DNA of 33,298 nt, from assembly GCA_030595325.1 (NCBI GenBank), contig JAUVDN010000015.1, forward strand, positions 1 to 33,298, written 5' to 3'. This document shows, one piece after another, positions 6,146 through 14,700 of this stretch; position 1 is the stretch's first letter, and each line of letters begins with the position of its first letter. Under the pieces are notes generated by a model that did no database searches, was not told where the DNA came from, and saw nothing but the letters and a program-made list of their open reading frames with translations. The position numbers and the translations under genes were made by a program. This DNA comes from Gammaproteobacteria bacterium (GTDB lineage: Bacteria; Pseudomonadota; Gammaproteobacteria; SZUA-229).

Positions 6146-8599
6146 ATGAAAGATAAATTGGTTTTAGTGGGTAACGGAATGGCAGGTATGCGTGCCCTTG
6201 AAGAATTGTTCAAGCACAATACTACTGATGACAAGGGCAGTGATCAGTATGACGTTACCGTCATCGGCGCAGAGCCGCACCCTAATTACAATCGCATCAT
6301 GCTATCACCGGTTCTTGCCGGTGAGCAAATCATCGATGACATTATTCTAAATAGTCGTGAATGGTATGAAGAAAATAACATCGAACTGATAACCGGTGAT
6401 GCGGCAGTTGAGATTTCTCGTGTTAAAAAATCGGTGATTACCGAAAGCGGTAAAGAGTTCCCTTACGATCGTCTGCTGATCGCAACAGGTTCTAATCCAT
6501 TTATTATTCCGATTCCTGGTGCGGACAAAGAAGGTGTTCTAGGTTTTCGTGATATCCATGATGTTGACGTTATGGTGCAAGCAGCGAAGGATCATAAAAA
6601 AGCCGTTGTTATCGGTGGTGGTTTATTAGGACTGGAAGCGGCTAACGGTTTAATGAAGCAAGGCATGGATGTAACGGTTGTGCATTTGCTTGACTCACTG
6701 ATGGAGCGTCAGTTAGATAAGCCGGCTTCTTCATTATTAAAATCCTCACTGGAAGAGCGTGGCATGACTTTCTTAATGGAAACGTCTACTGCAGAAATTC
6801 TTGGTGACAAACGTGTGACTTCAGTGAAGTTTGCAGACGGCTCTGAAATAGATGCGGATCTTGTTGTTATGGCTGTTGGTATTCGTCCTAACCTTGAGTT
6901 GGCAAAGAAAGCCGGCATTCACTGTGAGCGCGGTATCGTTGTTAACGATACTATGCAAACTTTTGATCCAGTAATTTATTCAGTTGGCGAATGTGTGCAG
7001 CACCGTAATGAATGTTACGGTCTGGTTGCTCCACTGTTCGAACAGGCAAAAGTTGCCGCTAATCATTTAGCCCATGTCGGTAGTACGCGTTACATCGGTT
7101 CGATGACTTCAACAAAATTAAAAGTAACCGGGATCGATCTTTTCTCAGCGGGAGAGTTTAATGAACAAGAAGGTGATGAAGTTCTGCAGATACAAGATGT
7201 TGCCAGCGGTGTTTATAAAAAATTAGTGCTTAAAGATAACGTCATCAAAGGTGCGGTGATGTTTGGCGACACTATGGACGGTACCTGGTATTTCAGTCTG
7301 ATGCGTGACGCCACTAACATTGCAGATTTCCGTAAAACTATTTTATTCGGTCAACATGACCTGGGTGATGCGGGTCATGGTGAGTCGACGATGGTGATGT
7401 CGTTACCTGATGATGCTGAAATCTGTGGTTGTAATGGTGTTACAAAAGGTGACATCGTTCAGGCGATTAGCAAAAACGGTATCTTTACTCTCGATGAAGT
7501 TCGTGCGCATACTAAAGCATCTTCTTCATGTGGTTCGTGTACTGGTCTGGTTGAGTCGATTCTTGCTTCAACAGTTGGTGAAGGTTATGACGCAACACCG
7601 AGTAAAAAAGCAGTATGTAAATGTACCGATCATTGTCATGATGATGTTATCAATGCGATTAAAGAGCATGAATTAAAAACCATGCCGGCAGTTCGTGAAT
7701 TCCTTGAATGGAAAACACCGGATGGTTGTGCTGCCTGTCGCCCCGCATTGAATTATTACCTGATGGCGCATTGGCCTGAAGATTATAAAGATGACCTGCA
7801 GTCACGTTTCATCAATGAACGCGCTCATGGCAATATTCAAAAAGACGGTACTTACTCCGTGGTGCCACGTATGTTTGGTGGTCTGGTTAAACCGGATGAG
7901 CTACGCGCAATAGCAGATGTTTGCGATAAATTCGATGTGCCTGAAATGAAAGTAACTGGTGGTCAGCGTATCGATATGTTTGGTATCAAAAAAGAAGATC
8001 TACCTGCGATGTGGAAAGACCTTTCTGATGCGGGTTTTGTCTCCGGTCATGCTTACGGTAAAGCGATGCGTACGGTTAAGACCTGTGCCGGTAAAACTTG
8101 GTGTCGTTTCGGTACACAGAACTCAACAGGTCTAGGCGTGAAGCTGGAAGAGCTCACCTGGGGTTCGTACATGCAGCATAAATATAAACTTGCTGTATCT
8201 GGTTGTCCGCGTAACTGTGCAGAAGCAACCATTAAAGATTTTGGTGTGGTGTGTGTTGACTCGGGTTATGAATTACACATCGGCGGCAATGGTGGTATCA
8301 AGGTTCGTGTAACTGATCTGTTATGTAAAGTCGAAACCGAGGAAGAAGTAATCGAGTACTGTGCAGCATTCACGCAGAAATATCGTGAAGAAGCGCACTA
8401 CCTGGAACGCACAGCGCCCTGGGTTGAGCGTGTAGGATTGACCTACATCAAAGATTGTATTGTTGATGATGAAAAAGAACGCCTGGCACTGGCTGAACGA
8501 TTTAAAATAAGCCAGAAGATTTCACAGGTTGATCCGTGGAAAGCGCGTGCAGAAGGTCAGGATGCACATGAATTTACACAGTTAAAGATAGCTGGTTAA
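6146..8599 (+). CDS. nirB: Assimilatory NAD(P)H nitrite reductase, large subunit
   Basis: The enzyme reduces nitrite to ammonium with six electrons from NAD(P)H in the cytoplasm. An N-terminal FAD/NAD oxidoreductase fold (VLVGNGMAGMRALEEL; second GGGLLGLEAANGL near 160) is followed by two Bfd-like Cys-rich regions (CGCNG with CGSC, then CKC with CAAC). The C-terminal siroheme/[4Fe-4S] domain has Cys647, Cys653, Cys687 and Cys691 in a C-x5-C...C-x3-C pattern. I prefer the ATG at 6146 (817 residues) because GAGG lies five bases upstream; an ATG at 6128 would add six residues but has no ribosome site. It is the first gene of a plus-strand operon through mobB under an NtrC/sigma-54 promoter. A hairpin repeat separates it from nirD. 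Confidence 0.95.
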   Translation: MKDKLVLVGNGMAGMRALEELFKHNTTDDKGSDQYDVTVIGAEPHPNYNRIMLSPVLAGEQIIDDIILNSREWYEENNIELITGDAAVEISRVKKSVITESGKEFPYDRLLIATGSNPFIIPIPGADKEGVLGFRDIHDVDVMVQAAKDHKKAVVIGGGLLGLEAANGLMKQGMDVTVVHLLDSLMERQLDKPASSLLKSSLEERGMTFLMETSTAEILGDKRVTSVKFADGSEIDADLVVMAVGIRPNLELAKKAGIHCERGIVVNDTMQTFDPVIYSVGECVQHRNECYGLVAPLFEQAKVAANHLAHVGSTRYIGSMTSTKLKVTGIDLFSAGEFNEQEGDEVLQIQDVASGVYKKLVLKDNVIKGAVMFGDTMDGTWYFSLMRDATNIADFRKTILFGQHDLGDAGHGESTMVMSLPDDAEICGCNGVTKGDIVQAISKNGIFTLDEVRAHTKASSSCGSCTGLVESILASTVGEGYDATPSKKAVCKCTDHCHDDVINAIKEHELKTMPAVREFLEWKTPDGCAACRPALNYYLMAHWPEDYKDDLQSRFINERAHGNIQKDGTYSVVPRMFGGLVKPDELRAIADVCDKFDVPEMKVTGGQRIDMFGIKKEDLPAMWKDLSDAGFVSGHAYGKAMRTVKTCAGKTWCRFGTQNSTGLGVKLEELTWGSYMQHKYKLAVSGCPRNCAEATIKDFGVVCVDSGYELHIGGNGGIKVRVTDLLCKVETEEEVIEYCAAFTQKYREEAHYLERTAPWVERVGLTYIKDCIVDDEKERLALAERFKISQKISQVDPWKARAEGQDAHEFTQLKIAG

Positions 8600-8620
8600 T
8601 AATTCAGCTAATTATTACAG

Positions 8621-8700
8621 CCCTCTCCCTTGGGGAGAGGGCTGGGGTGAGGGTATCGTAGTAGAGGCCTCGTCCTAACCTTCTCCCAGATGGAGAAGGG
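8621..8700. repeat. Dispersed palindromic repeat, copy 1
   Basis: Two hairpins lie in the nirB-nirD gap: CCCTCTCCC-TTGG-GGAGAGGG at 8621 and CCTTCTCC-CAGAT-GGAGAAGG ending at 8699. They are joined by a GGGGTGAGGG...CCTCGTCCTAACC spacer. The same two-hairpin layout recurs at 14381. Such CT-rich palindromic elements are dispersed between genes in many proteobacteria. Here it may also reduce or process the mRNA between nirB and nirD. Confidence 0.75.
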
Positions 8701-8730
8701 ATTTAAGAAATAAGATTTGGAGATTAGATT

Positions 8731-9057
8731 ATGAGTAACTGGTCAGAAGTAGTAGCACTGGAAGAAATCCCACAACTGGGTTCACGTGTAGTCAAAACCG
8801 ACACCATGAATATTGCTGTTTTTAGAACAGCAAGCGATGAAATATTTGCCATGAAAGATGAGTGCCCGCATAAGAAGGGGCCTTTATCACAAGGCATCGT
8901 GCATGGTACCTCAGTGACGTGTCCGCTGCACAATTGGCGGATAGATCTTACCAGTGGTGAAGCATTGGGACCGGATGAAGGCTGTACCAATGTATTTCCG
9001 GTAAAAGTTGAGAACGGTATGGTTTTTATTGATTTAAAAGTAGTCCAAACTGCCTAA
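8731..9057 (+). CDS. nirD: Nitrite reductase small subunit, Rieske type
   Basis: This 108-residue cytoplasmic partner of NirB has a Rieske-like fold. The [2Fe-2S] ligands are intact: CPH near residue 47 and CPLH near residue 69, spaced as in true Rieske proteins. This differs from the short enterobacterial NirD, in which the ligands are lost. The start ATG at 8731 follows GGAG with good spacing. It belongs to the nirB operon even though a repeat lies between them. Its likely task is passing electrons to, or stabilising, the nitrite reductase. Confidence 0.9.
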   Translation: MSNWSEVVALEEIPQLGSRVVKTDTMNIAVFRTASDEIFAMKDECPHKKGPLSQGIVHGTSVTCPLHNWRIDLTSGEALGPDEGCTNVFPVKVENGMVFIDLKVVQTA

Positions 9058-9150
9058 TTAGGCTGCCTGAATTGATTAGTTAAGCTGATCAGTTAAACGG
9101 CTCACCTGACAGAAGCACTTAAAAACACCTAAAACAGCGAGGATAAAGCG

Positions 9151-9600
9151 ATGAATGTTGAAGATATAATGACAACTAATGTACGTACAGTTTCATCAGA
9201 TAGGAAACTGGGTGAAGTGGTATCACTTATGTGTATCTATCGTTACAGCGGCATACCAGTGGTTGATGATGGCAAGCTGGTCGGAACGGTTTCAGAGAGT
9301 GATATTTTAGGAAAAATGTTTCCTAAGTTGGAAGATTTGATGAGCGGCATGTCAACAGTTGATTATGACGCACAGATGAGCAAATACAGTGACGTGGTCA
9401 GCATCACCGTTAAAGACGTGATGACACCGGTGGTTATCTCGGTGAAACCTGACATGCATATTTTGCAGGCTGCATCGATGATGGTCGGCAGAAAATTTCG
9501 TCGTATCCCAGTTGCGGTTGGTGATGAATTGTTGGGTATGGTGAGCATGGGTGACGTACACAAAGCTATCTATCAGAGTACTTTGGCAATGAAGTTTTAA
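9151..9600 (+). CDS. Two-CBS-domain protein in the nitrate operon
   Basis: The 149 residues are almost entirely a CBS pair. CBS1 (about 3-55) includes DIMTTNVRTVSSDRKLGEVV and GIPVVDDGKLVGTVSESDIL; CBS2 (about 89-145) includes VKDVMTPVVISVKPDMHILQ and RRIPVAVGDELLGMVSMGDV. Such pairs bind adenine nucleotides and act as energy or ligand sensors, usually fused to or beside the protein they control. There is no signal peptide or membrane segment. AGGA precedes the ATG at 9151. Its place between nirD and the nitrate reductase gene suggests allosteric control of nitrate or nitrite reduction, but that is inference. Confidence 0.87.
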   Translation: MNVEDIMTTNVRTVSSDRKLGEVVSLMCIYRYSGIPVVDDGKLVGTVSESDILGKMFPKLEDLMSGMSTVDYDAQMSKYSDVVSITVKDVMTPVVISVKPDMHILQAASMMVGRKFRRIPVAVGDELLGMVSMGDVHKAIYQSTLAMKF

Positions 9601-9642
9601 GCGTCGTATTTATCTATAAATTTAAGATTTAAGAAGTCAATT

Positions 9643-11847
9643 ATGCTGTTTGGTCGTACACAAAAAAATCCGATAAAGATGGCTGATAAAGGCGTCGTCG
9701 AATGGAAATATGCCACCTGTGGTTACTGTTCGACAGGTTGCGCTATCGAGGTCGGATTAAATCAGGAAGGCAAGCCGGTCTCCTCACGAGGCGTTGCTGA
9801 AGCGGACGTTAACCGTGGCAAGTTATGTTTGAAAGGTATTTACGAACACGAATTATTTGATTCAGCCGGTCGCGGTACCGTACCAAAGAAACGTGAGCAG
9901 TGGCATCAGGAGTGGCAGGACACTGACTGGGATACTGCGCTGGATACTACACACGATGAAATCAAACGCATCCAAAAAAAATATGGTCGTGACTCATTCG
10001 CTATCATTTCTACAGGTCAGATGCTGACTGAAGAATTTTATACTCTAGGAAAATTAACCCGTGGCCTGATTGGTACCAATAATTATGATGGTAATACCAC
10101 TCTGTGTATGGCGTCGGCGGTATCGGGTTATAAGCGTTCTTTTGGCTCCGATGGCCCGCCGGGTTGTTATGAAGATTTCGAGCATACCGATTGTTTGATT
10201 GCCTGGGGGTCTAATCTGCCTGAACAGCACCCCATTATTTACTGGCGCATGAAAGACGCGCAGGAAAAAAAGAATTTTCCGCTGATTGTTATCGACCCGC
10301 GAGTTACCATGCTGGCACAGTTTGCTGATATTCACTTACCAATTACGCCCGGCACTGATGTGGTGTTGCAGAATGCAATGATGTACGTCATCTTCGATGA
10401 AGGCCTTGAAGATGCTGCGTACATTGAAGCCAACACGAATGACGTTGAAGCGTTACGCGAAGAAGTCGCCAACTACGATCCGACCACCGCAGCAAAAATA
10501 TGCGGTATCGATGAAGACACTATCCGTAGCGTGGCACGTTTATATGCTAACGCCGGCGCGGCCATGTCCATCTGGACCATGGGGATTAACCAGTCAACGC
10601 ACGGTTCTGATGGTGTTGTTGGTATCAACAACCTTTCATTGATTACCGGCAACATTGGTAAACCCGGTGGTACATCACTTTCTATCACCGGGCAATGTAA
10701 CGCCATGGGTACACGCGAGTGGTCTTCCTGTTCCGGTCTGCCTAACTACCGGGCGCTGGAAAATGCGCAGGATAGAAAAGATATCGCTGAGTTCTGGAAT
10801 ATTGATGAAGAATTTTTGCCGAAGAAACGCGGTATGTTTCAGACCGATATCTACCATGCTATCGAAGCAGGTGAGATCAAAGGTATATGGCTGATTGCAA
10901 CTAATCCGTTAAGTTCATTGCCAAATTCAGAGCGTGTTCGCCGTGCCATGCAAAAGCTGGAGTTCTGTGTGGTGCAGGACTGCTACGAAGATACCGAAAG
11001 TGCGCAATATGCACATATCTATCTGCCTGCAGGTACATGGGCAGAAAAAGAAGGCGTGATGACCAATACCGAGCGTCGTATTAATATTGTTAAACCCATT
11101 GTTAAACCACCGGGTGAAGCGAAACCGGACTTGTGGGTTTTTAATGAGGTGGCAAAGCGCTTTAATAAAGACGGTAAAGTGACGTTCCCGGAAAAATCTG
11201 CCGACATCTTTTTAGAGATGGCGAGTATTTCTAAAGGGCGTCTGTCAGATATCTCAGGTATGAGTCATGACCTGATTGAAAAACATCGTGGCGTACAATG
11301 GCCTTACACAGAAAAGCAATTTAGTGATAATGAAGCGCCGCCACAAGGTGGTAACCGACTTTATACAGAGACAGCTACTTTTCGTTATGAAGACGGCAGG
11401 GCGAAACTTATCCCGCTACCATTTATCGATAACAATGAAGTGCCTGATGAAAAATTTCCAATCTGGCTTAACACCGGCCGTCTGGTCGAGCATTGGCATG
11501 GCCGTACTAAAACCGGAAAAATTGGTAACAATAATAAATACAGCCCGATACCGTTTATAGAGATTAACCCAGACCTCGCTGCTGAGCTGGGTATTGAGCG
11601 CGGCGAATATGTGCGTTTGGTCTCGCGTCGATCTGATGCAGTAGTGATGGCAACGCCGACACAGCGCGTGCCTAAAAATATGATATTCCTACCGTTCCAT
11701 TTTCATGATTGTGCAAATCGCTTAACACTGGGATTGCTTGATCCGCATTCGCGTCAGCCTGCCTACAAACAATCAGCAGTGCGTATCGAAAAGCTGGATG
11801 ATCAGCTAGCGGCGGCAAAACTTAGCATGGAGATGCGGGCATTCTAA
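9643..11847 (+). CDS. nasA: Assimilatory nitrate reductase catalytic subunit (molybdopterin)
   Basis: The 734 residues match the length of NarB/NasA-type cytoplasmic nitrate reductases, which convert nitrate to nitrite at a Mo-bis-MGD centre. Cys26, Cys29, Cys33 and Cys62 (CGYCSTGC...GKLCLKG) bind the N-terminal [4Fe-4S] cluster. Cys155 in TTLCMASAVSGYKRSFGSD is the expected molybdenum ligand and the flanking sequence is typical of the Nas/NarB group. The C-terminal molydopterin-dinucleotide domain includes LNTGRLVEHWHGRTKTG. There is no Tat signal, so it is cytoplasmic, and no C-terminal Bfd domain. The stop overlaps the next ATG by one base (TAATG), implying translational coupling to the DmsBC-like partner. 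It could be called narB; family and role are well supported by context. Confidence 0.9.
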   Translation: MLFGRTQKNPIKMADKGVVEWKYATCGYCSTGCAIEVGLNQEGKPVSSRGVAEADVNRGKLCLKGIYEHELFDSAGRGTVPKKREQWHQEWQDTDWDTALDTTHDEIKRIQKKYGRDSFAIISTGQMLTEEFYTLGKLTRGLIGTNNYDGNTTLCMASAVSGYKRSFGSDGPPGCYEDFEHTDCLIAWGSNLPEQHPIIYWRMKDAQEKKNFPLIVIDPRVTMLAQFADIHLPITPGTDVVLQNAMMYVIFDEGLEDAAYIEANTNDVEALREEVANYDPTTAAKICGIDEDTIRSVARLYANAGAAMSIWTMGINQSTHGSDGVVGINNLSLITGNIGKPGGTSLSITGQCNAMGTREWSSCSGLPNYRALENAQDRKDIAEFWNIDEEFLPKKRGMFQTDIYHAIEAGEIKGIWLIATNPLSSLPNSERVRRAMQKLEFCVVQDCYEDTESAQYAHIYLPAGTWAEKEGVMTNTERRINIVKPIVKPPGEAKPDLWVFNEVAKRFNKDGKVTFPEKSADIFLEMASISKGRLSDISGMSHDLIEKHRGVQWPYTEKQFSDNEAPPQGGNRLYTETATFRYEDGRAKLIPLPFIDNNEVPDEKFPIWLNTGRLVEHWHGRTKTGKIGNNNKYSPIPFIEINPDLAAELGIERGEYVRLVSRRSDAVVMATPTQRVPKNMIFLPFHFHDCANRLTLGLLDPHSRQPAYKQSAVRIEKLDDQLAAAKLSMEMRAF

Positions 11848-13748
11848 TGTTTGAAATAAGAGACAACGAGCCTGAGTACGCATTATTAAACGATCCCAGC
11901 TGTAAAGAGCTAAATGTTTATGGTGATGCTATTGAAACGGTTGCTGAAAATAATCTACTCCGTGATAAATCATTAAATATTAATAATGATGGTGCTATTG
12001 GCGAAAACCCTAATCGTTATAAGCAGCACGGTTTCTTTTTTAATGCGGACAACTGTATTGCATGTCACGCATGTGAAGCGGCCTGTAGTGAGAAAAATGA
12101 CAACCCGGCGCACATTTCATTTCGCTCGGTTGGTTTCGTCGAAGGTGGTACCTATCCTGCGTACCAGCGAATAAATATTTCCATGGCGTGTAATCACTGT
12201 GATGACCCGGTATGTTTAAAAGGTTGTCCGACGCGTGCGTACACTAAGTACGCTGAGTACGGTGCAGTTTTGCAAGATCCTGATATCTGTTTTGGTTGTG
12301 GCTACTGTACCTGGGTCTGTCCTTATAATGCACCGCAGCTTGATCCGGTAAAAGGTCAGGTAAGTAAATGTAATATGTGTGTCGATCGGCTCGAGGTTGG
12401 TCTGAAGCCAGCGTGTGTTTCCGCTTGTTTAGGTAATGCATTGGACTTTGGTGTCGTAGAAAATATTCCAGAAAACCGTACTCAGGCTAAAACTGAGATA
12501 CCAGGGTTTCCACGAACTGATATCACGCATCCGAATATTCGCTTTCAGCAGACACGTACTACTCAGCGTGACATGAGCCGTGTCGATCAGAGCCCGGTAA
12601 AATATCATCGTGAAGAAAATTCTGAAAATTTCAAGCCAGTGGCCGATGCAAAGCCGGGTGTTAAGCGTGAGTGGAACTGGAAAAAATTATTAGGCTCACA
12701 TGAGAATGCACATATCGCTTTTACCTTGAGCGCGCAAACAGTGATTGCAGCATTTTTAATTATGCTTAGCGGTTATGTGTTTGAGCCAGCTGCAGCTCTT
12801 CTGCGCGGTAGTGCGATGTTGCCTGGTCTTCTGGTGATGATCGTATTGATGAGTTTTGGTTTGTTCAAGTTGAACATGCACCTTGGAAAACCGCATCGTT
12901 TTTATCGTGGTTTTTATAACCTCAGGCACTCACCAGTCAGTCGTGAAATTGCGGGTGTCTCTGCATTTTATACCGGCTTGCTTGGTTATGGTTTGTTTGC
13001 GTTATTAGCGGTGTTTGATACCGGCTATACGAATTACATTCAAATAGTACAGATTTTTTTCGCTGCTATCGGTGTTTTAGGCGCTGGTTTCGGCGGGTAT
13101 TTTATGTACAAGTTATATCGTATAGAAGCACGTCCATTCTGGAATCACATGAATACGGCGACAAGTTTTTGTGCGACAGGGCTGGTTCTGGGTTCATTGC
13201 TACTGGCTGCTTTAGTGCTGGTGTTTTCCAGCATGACAATGCATCTCAATGAGTTTCTATTAACGGTTATCGGTTTTGGTCTGTTTGTTGAGATTGTTGG
13301 TTTAATTAGTCATGCAAGAAGTTTGAAGTCCGTCAGTAGCGAAGGTGCCGCATCGTATTATCTGCAAACTACCCGATACGGTAATGCATACTGGTTACGT
13401 AACGGACTGTTGATGTTGGCGCTATTACTTACTGCTACCATGTTATTTACGGGTGAAAATTCTGCAATTGCCTATGGTTTGTTAGTTGTAATAACACTTG
13501 TCACTAATGTTATAGGTCGAGCATTATTTTATGTCGTGGTTATTCCTACCACCATGCCAGGCGCTTTCTTCTGGAAAAATGATGGTTTTGTTGAGCATGC
13601 CAGAGAAGTAGGGCTTGCTGATATGCCGCAGATGGGTGTTGCCTATGAAAAACATCATGCTTTTGAATTTGGTGAGTTACTGGAAACGATTAGAACCACT
13701 ACGATGAAGCAAAAATTTACACAGCTTCGTAGCATCTTCACCGGTTAG
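11847..13748 (+). CDS. DmsB-DmsC-like fusion: iron-sulfur and membrane-anchor subunit
   Basis: The N-terminal ~200 residues are a four-cluster ferredoxin subunit with 16 cysteines: 70/73/76/80, 115/118/123/127, 148/151/154/158 and 175/178/190/194. After a charged linker, residues ~285-633 form about eight hydrophobic helices like DmsC, the quinol-oxidising anchor of DMSO reductase. One polypeptide would thus carry electrons from membrane quinol to the adjacent nitrate reductase. Neither partner has a Tat signal, so the iron-sulfur part should face the cytoplasm, unlike DmsAB. The ATG overlaps the upstream stop codon, which supports a 1:1 complex. The domain fusion is seen directly; quinol-linked assimilatory nitrate reduction is inferred. 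Confidence 0.88.
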   Translation: MFEIRDNEPEYALLNDPSCKELNVYGDAIETVAENNLLRDKSLNINNDGAIGENPNRYKQHGFFFNADNCIACHACEAACSEKNDNPAHISFRSVGFVEGGTYPAYQRINISMACNHCDDPVCLKGCPTRAYTKYAEYGAVLQDPDICFGCGYCTWVCPYNAPQLDPVKGQVSKCNMCVDRLEVGLKPACVSACLGNALDFGVVENIPENRTQAKTEIPGFPRTDITHPNIRFQQTRTTQRDMSRVDQSPVKYHREENSENFKPVADAKPGVKREWNWKKLLGSHENAHIAFTLSAQTVIAAFLIMLSGYVFEPAAALLRGSAMLPGLLVMIVLMSFGLFKLNMHLGKPHRFYRGFYNLRHSPVSREIAGVSAFYTGLLGYGLFALLAVFDTGYTNYIQIVQIFFAAIGVLGAGFGGYFMYKLYRIEARPFWNHMNTATSFCATGLVLGSLLLAALVLVFSSMTMHLNEFLLTVIGFGLFVEIVGLISHARSLKSVSSEGAASYYLQTTRYGNAYWLRNGLLMLALLLTATMLFTGENSAIAYGLLVVITLVTNVIGRALFYVVVIPTTMPGAFFWKNDGFVEHAREVGLADMPQMGVAYEKHHAFEFGELLETIRTTTMKQKFTQLRSIFTG

Positions 13749-13796
13749 GTGATGATGACTGTATTACAGTCTGGTTTTTAAGGAATAGATGGATCC

Positions 13797-14360
13797 ATGG
13801 GAAATATTAAAAAGAAACAGATGTTGTTTGCAAAACCGGTATTAGGTTTTGCTGCATATTCGGGTACTGGAAAAACTACATTACTCGTTAAGCTTCTGCC
13901 GCTGATGAAGCTACAGGGTCTACGTGTGGCCTTAATCAAACAGACTCATCATGGTTTTGAAATTGATAAACCAGGAAAAGATAGTTTTAAATTAAGAAAA
14001 GCGGGCGCAGATCAGGTCTTGCTGTCATCAGGTAAACGCTGTGCAGTTATAACCGAATACGAAGATATCATTGAGCCAGACCTGTCTGAGCTTATTAATA
14101 AACTGGACCTGAAAAATATAGATTTAATTATGGTCGAAGGTTTTAAGCATCTGCCTTTTGATAAGATTGAATTGCACCGCCCTGCCATTGGTAAAAAATT
14201 AATATTTCCTGATGATGACGCTGTTATCGCTGTTGCTTCTGATGAAAATATAGCGACGGATGATTTGCCTCTGTTAAATATAAACGCGCCAGAAGAAGTG
14301 GCAGGTTTTATAAATCGCTGGCTGGCCAATCAAGCGCATCGTCAGGAAAAAGTAGCTTAA
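13797..14360 (+). CDS. mobB: Molybdopterin-guanine dinucleotide biosynthesis protein MobB
   Basis: This 187-residue P-loop GTPase has FAAYSGTGKTTLLVKLLPLM (Walker A, about residues 18-37), ALIKQTHHGFEIDKPGKDSF, and a later VEGFKHLPFDKIELHRP, all typical of MobB. MobB assists loading of GMP onto molybdopterin for Mo-bis-MGD enzymes. It is the last gene of the nirB operon and would serve the nitrate reductase two genes upstream. AGGA at 13781 lies 13 bases from the ATG, so a start at Met9 (13821) cannot be excluded. No moeA or mobA is in the window. Confidence 0.92.
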   Translation: MGNIKKKQMLFAKPVLGFAAYSGTGKTTLLVKLLPLMKLQGLRVALIKQTHHGFEIDKPGKDSFKLRKAGADQVLLSSGKRCAVITEYEDIIEPDLSELINKLDLKNIDLIMVEGFKHLPFDKIELHRPAIGKKLIFPDDDAVIAVASDENIATDDLPLLNINAPEEVAGFINRWLANQAHRQEKVA

Positions 14361-14380
14361 TTTTTACCAGATTCCTATAT

Positions 14381-14518
14381 GCCTCTCTCCCTTATGGAGA
14401 GGGTTAGGGTGCTTTAAGTAATAATCACTATTACCCCTTCATCCTAGCCTTCTCGACTCTGGATCCTACTTCGTTCTACCTCCTGCATCCATGTAGTCGT
14501 CCCATAGGGAGGAGGGAC
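14381..14518. repeat. Dispersed palindromic repeat, copy 2, apparently interrupted
   Basis: CCTCTCTCC-CTTA-TGGAGAGGG followed by TTAGGGT and then CTTCATCCTAGCCTTCTC (14437-14454) parallels copy 1. The second hairpin then breaks off, about 45 unrelated bases intervene (14455-14499), and TCCCATAGGGAGGAGGGA closes the element. The rest of the 340-base gap 14361-14700 contains only the promoter of the next gene. Confidence 0.6.
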
Positions 14519-14612
14519 TGTTCAAATAATTAGATGTGCGATTGTTCTGAGATTGTTTTTAGCCCTGCCTTACACCTCTTGTAAAGAAAAGCTATATTAG
14601 TATTTTCTAATA

Positions 14613-14621
14613 TGGTATAAT
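14613..14621 (+). promoter_or_regulatory. Extended -10 promoter of the SPOR/coiled-coil gene
   Basis: TGG-TATAAT is a perfect -10 hexamer with the TGn extension; no good -35 box is present at 16-18 bases. The transcript would start near 14628, about 73 bases before the gene. Confidence 0.5.
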
Positions 14622-14700
14622 TGCTGACTATGTTGATAGGTTGCGTCATCTTTTTATGCCTGTCTTTTTGTACTGTGATATTTAACTGCGAGAAAATCCA

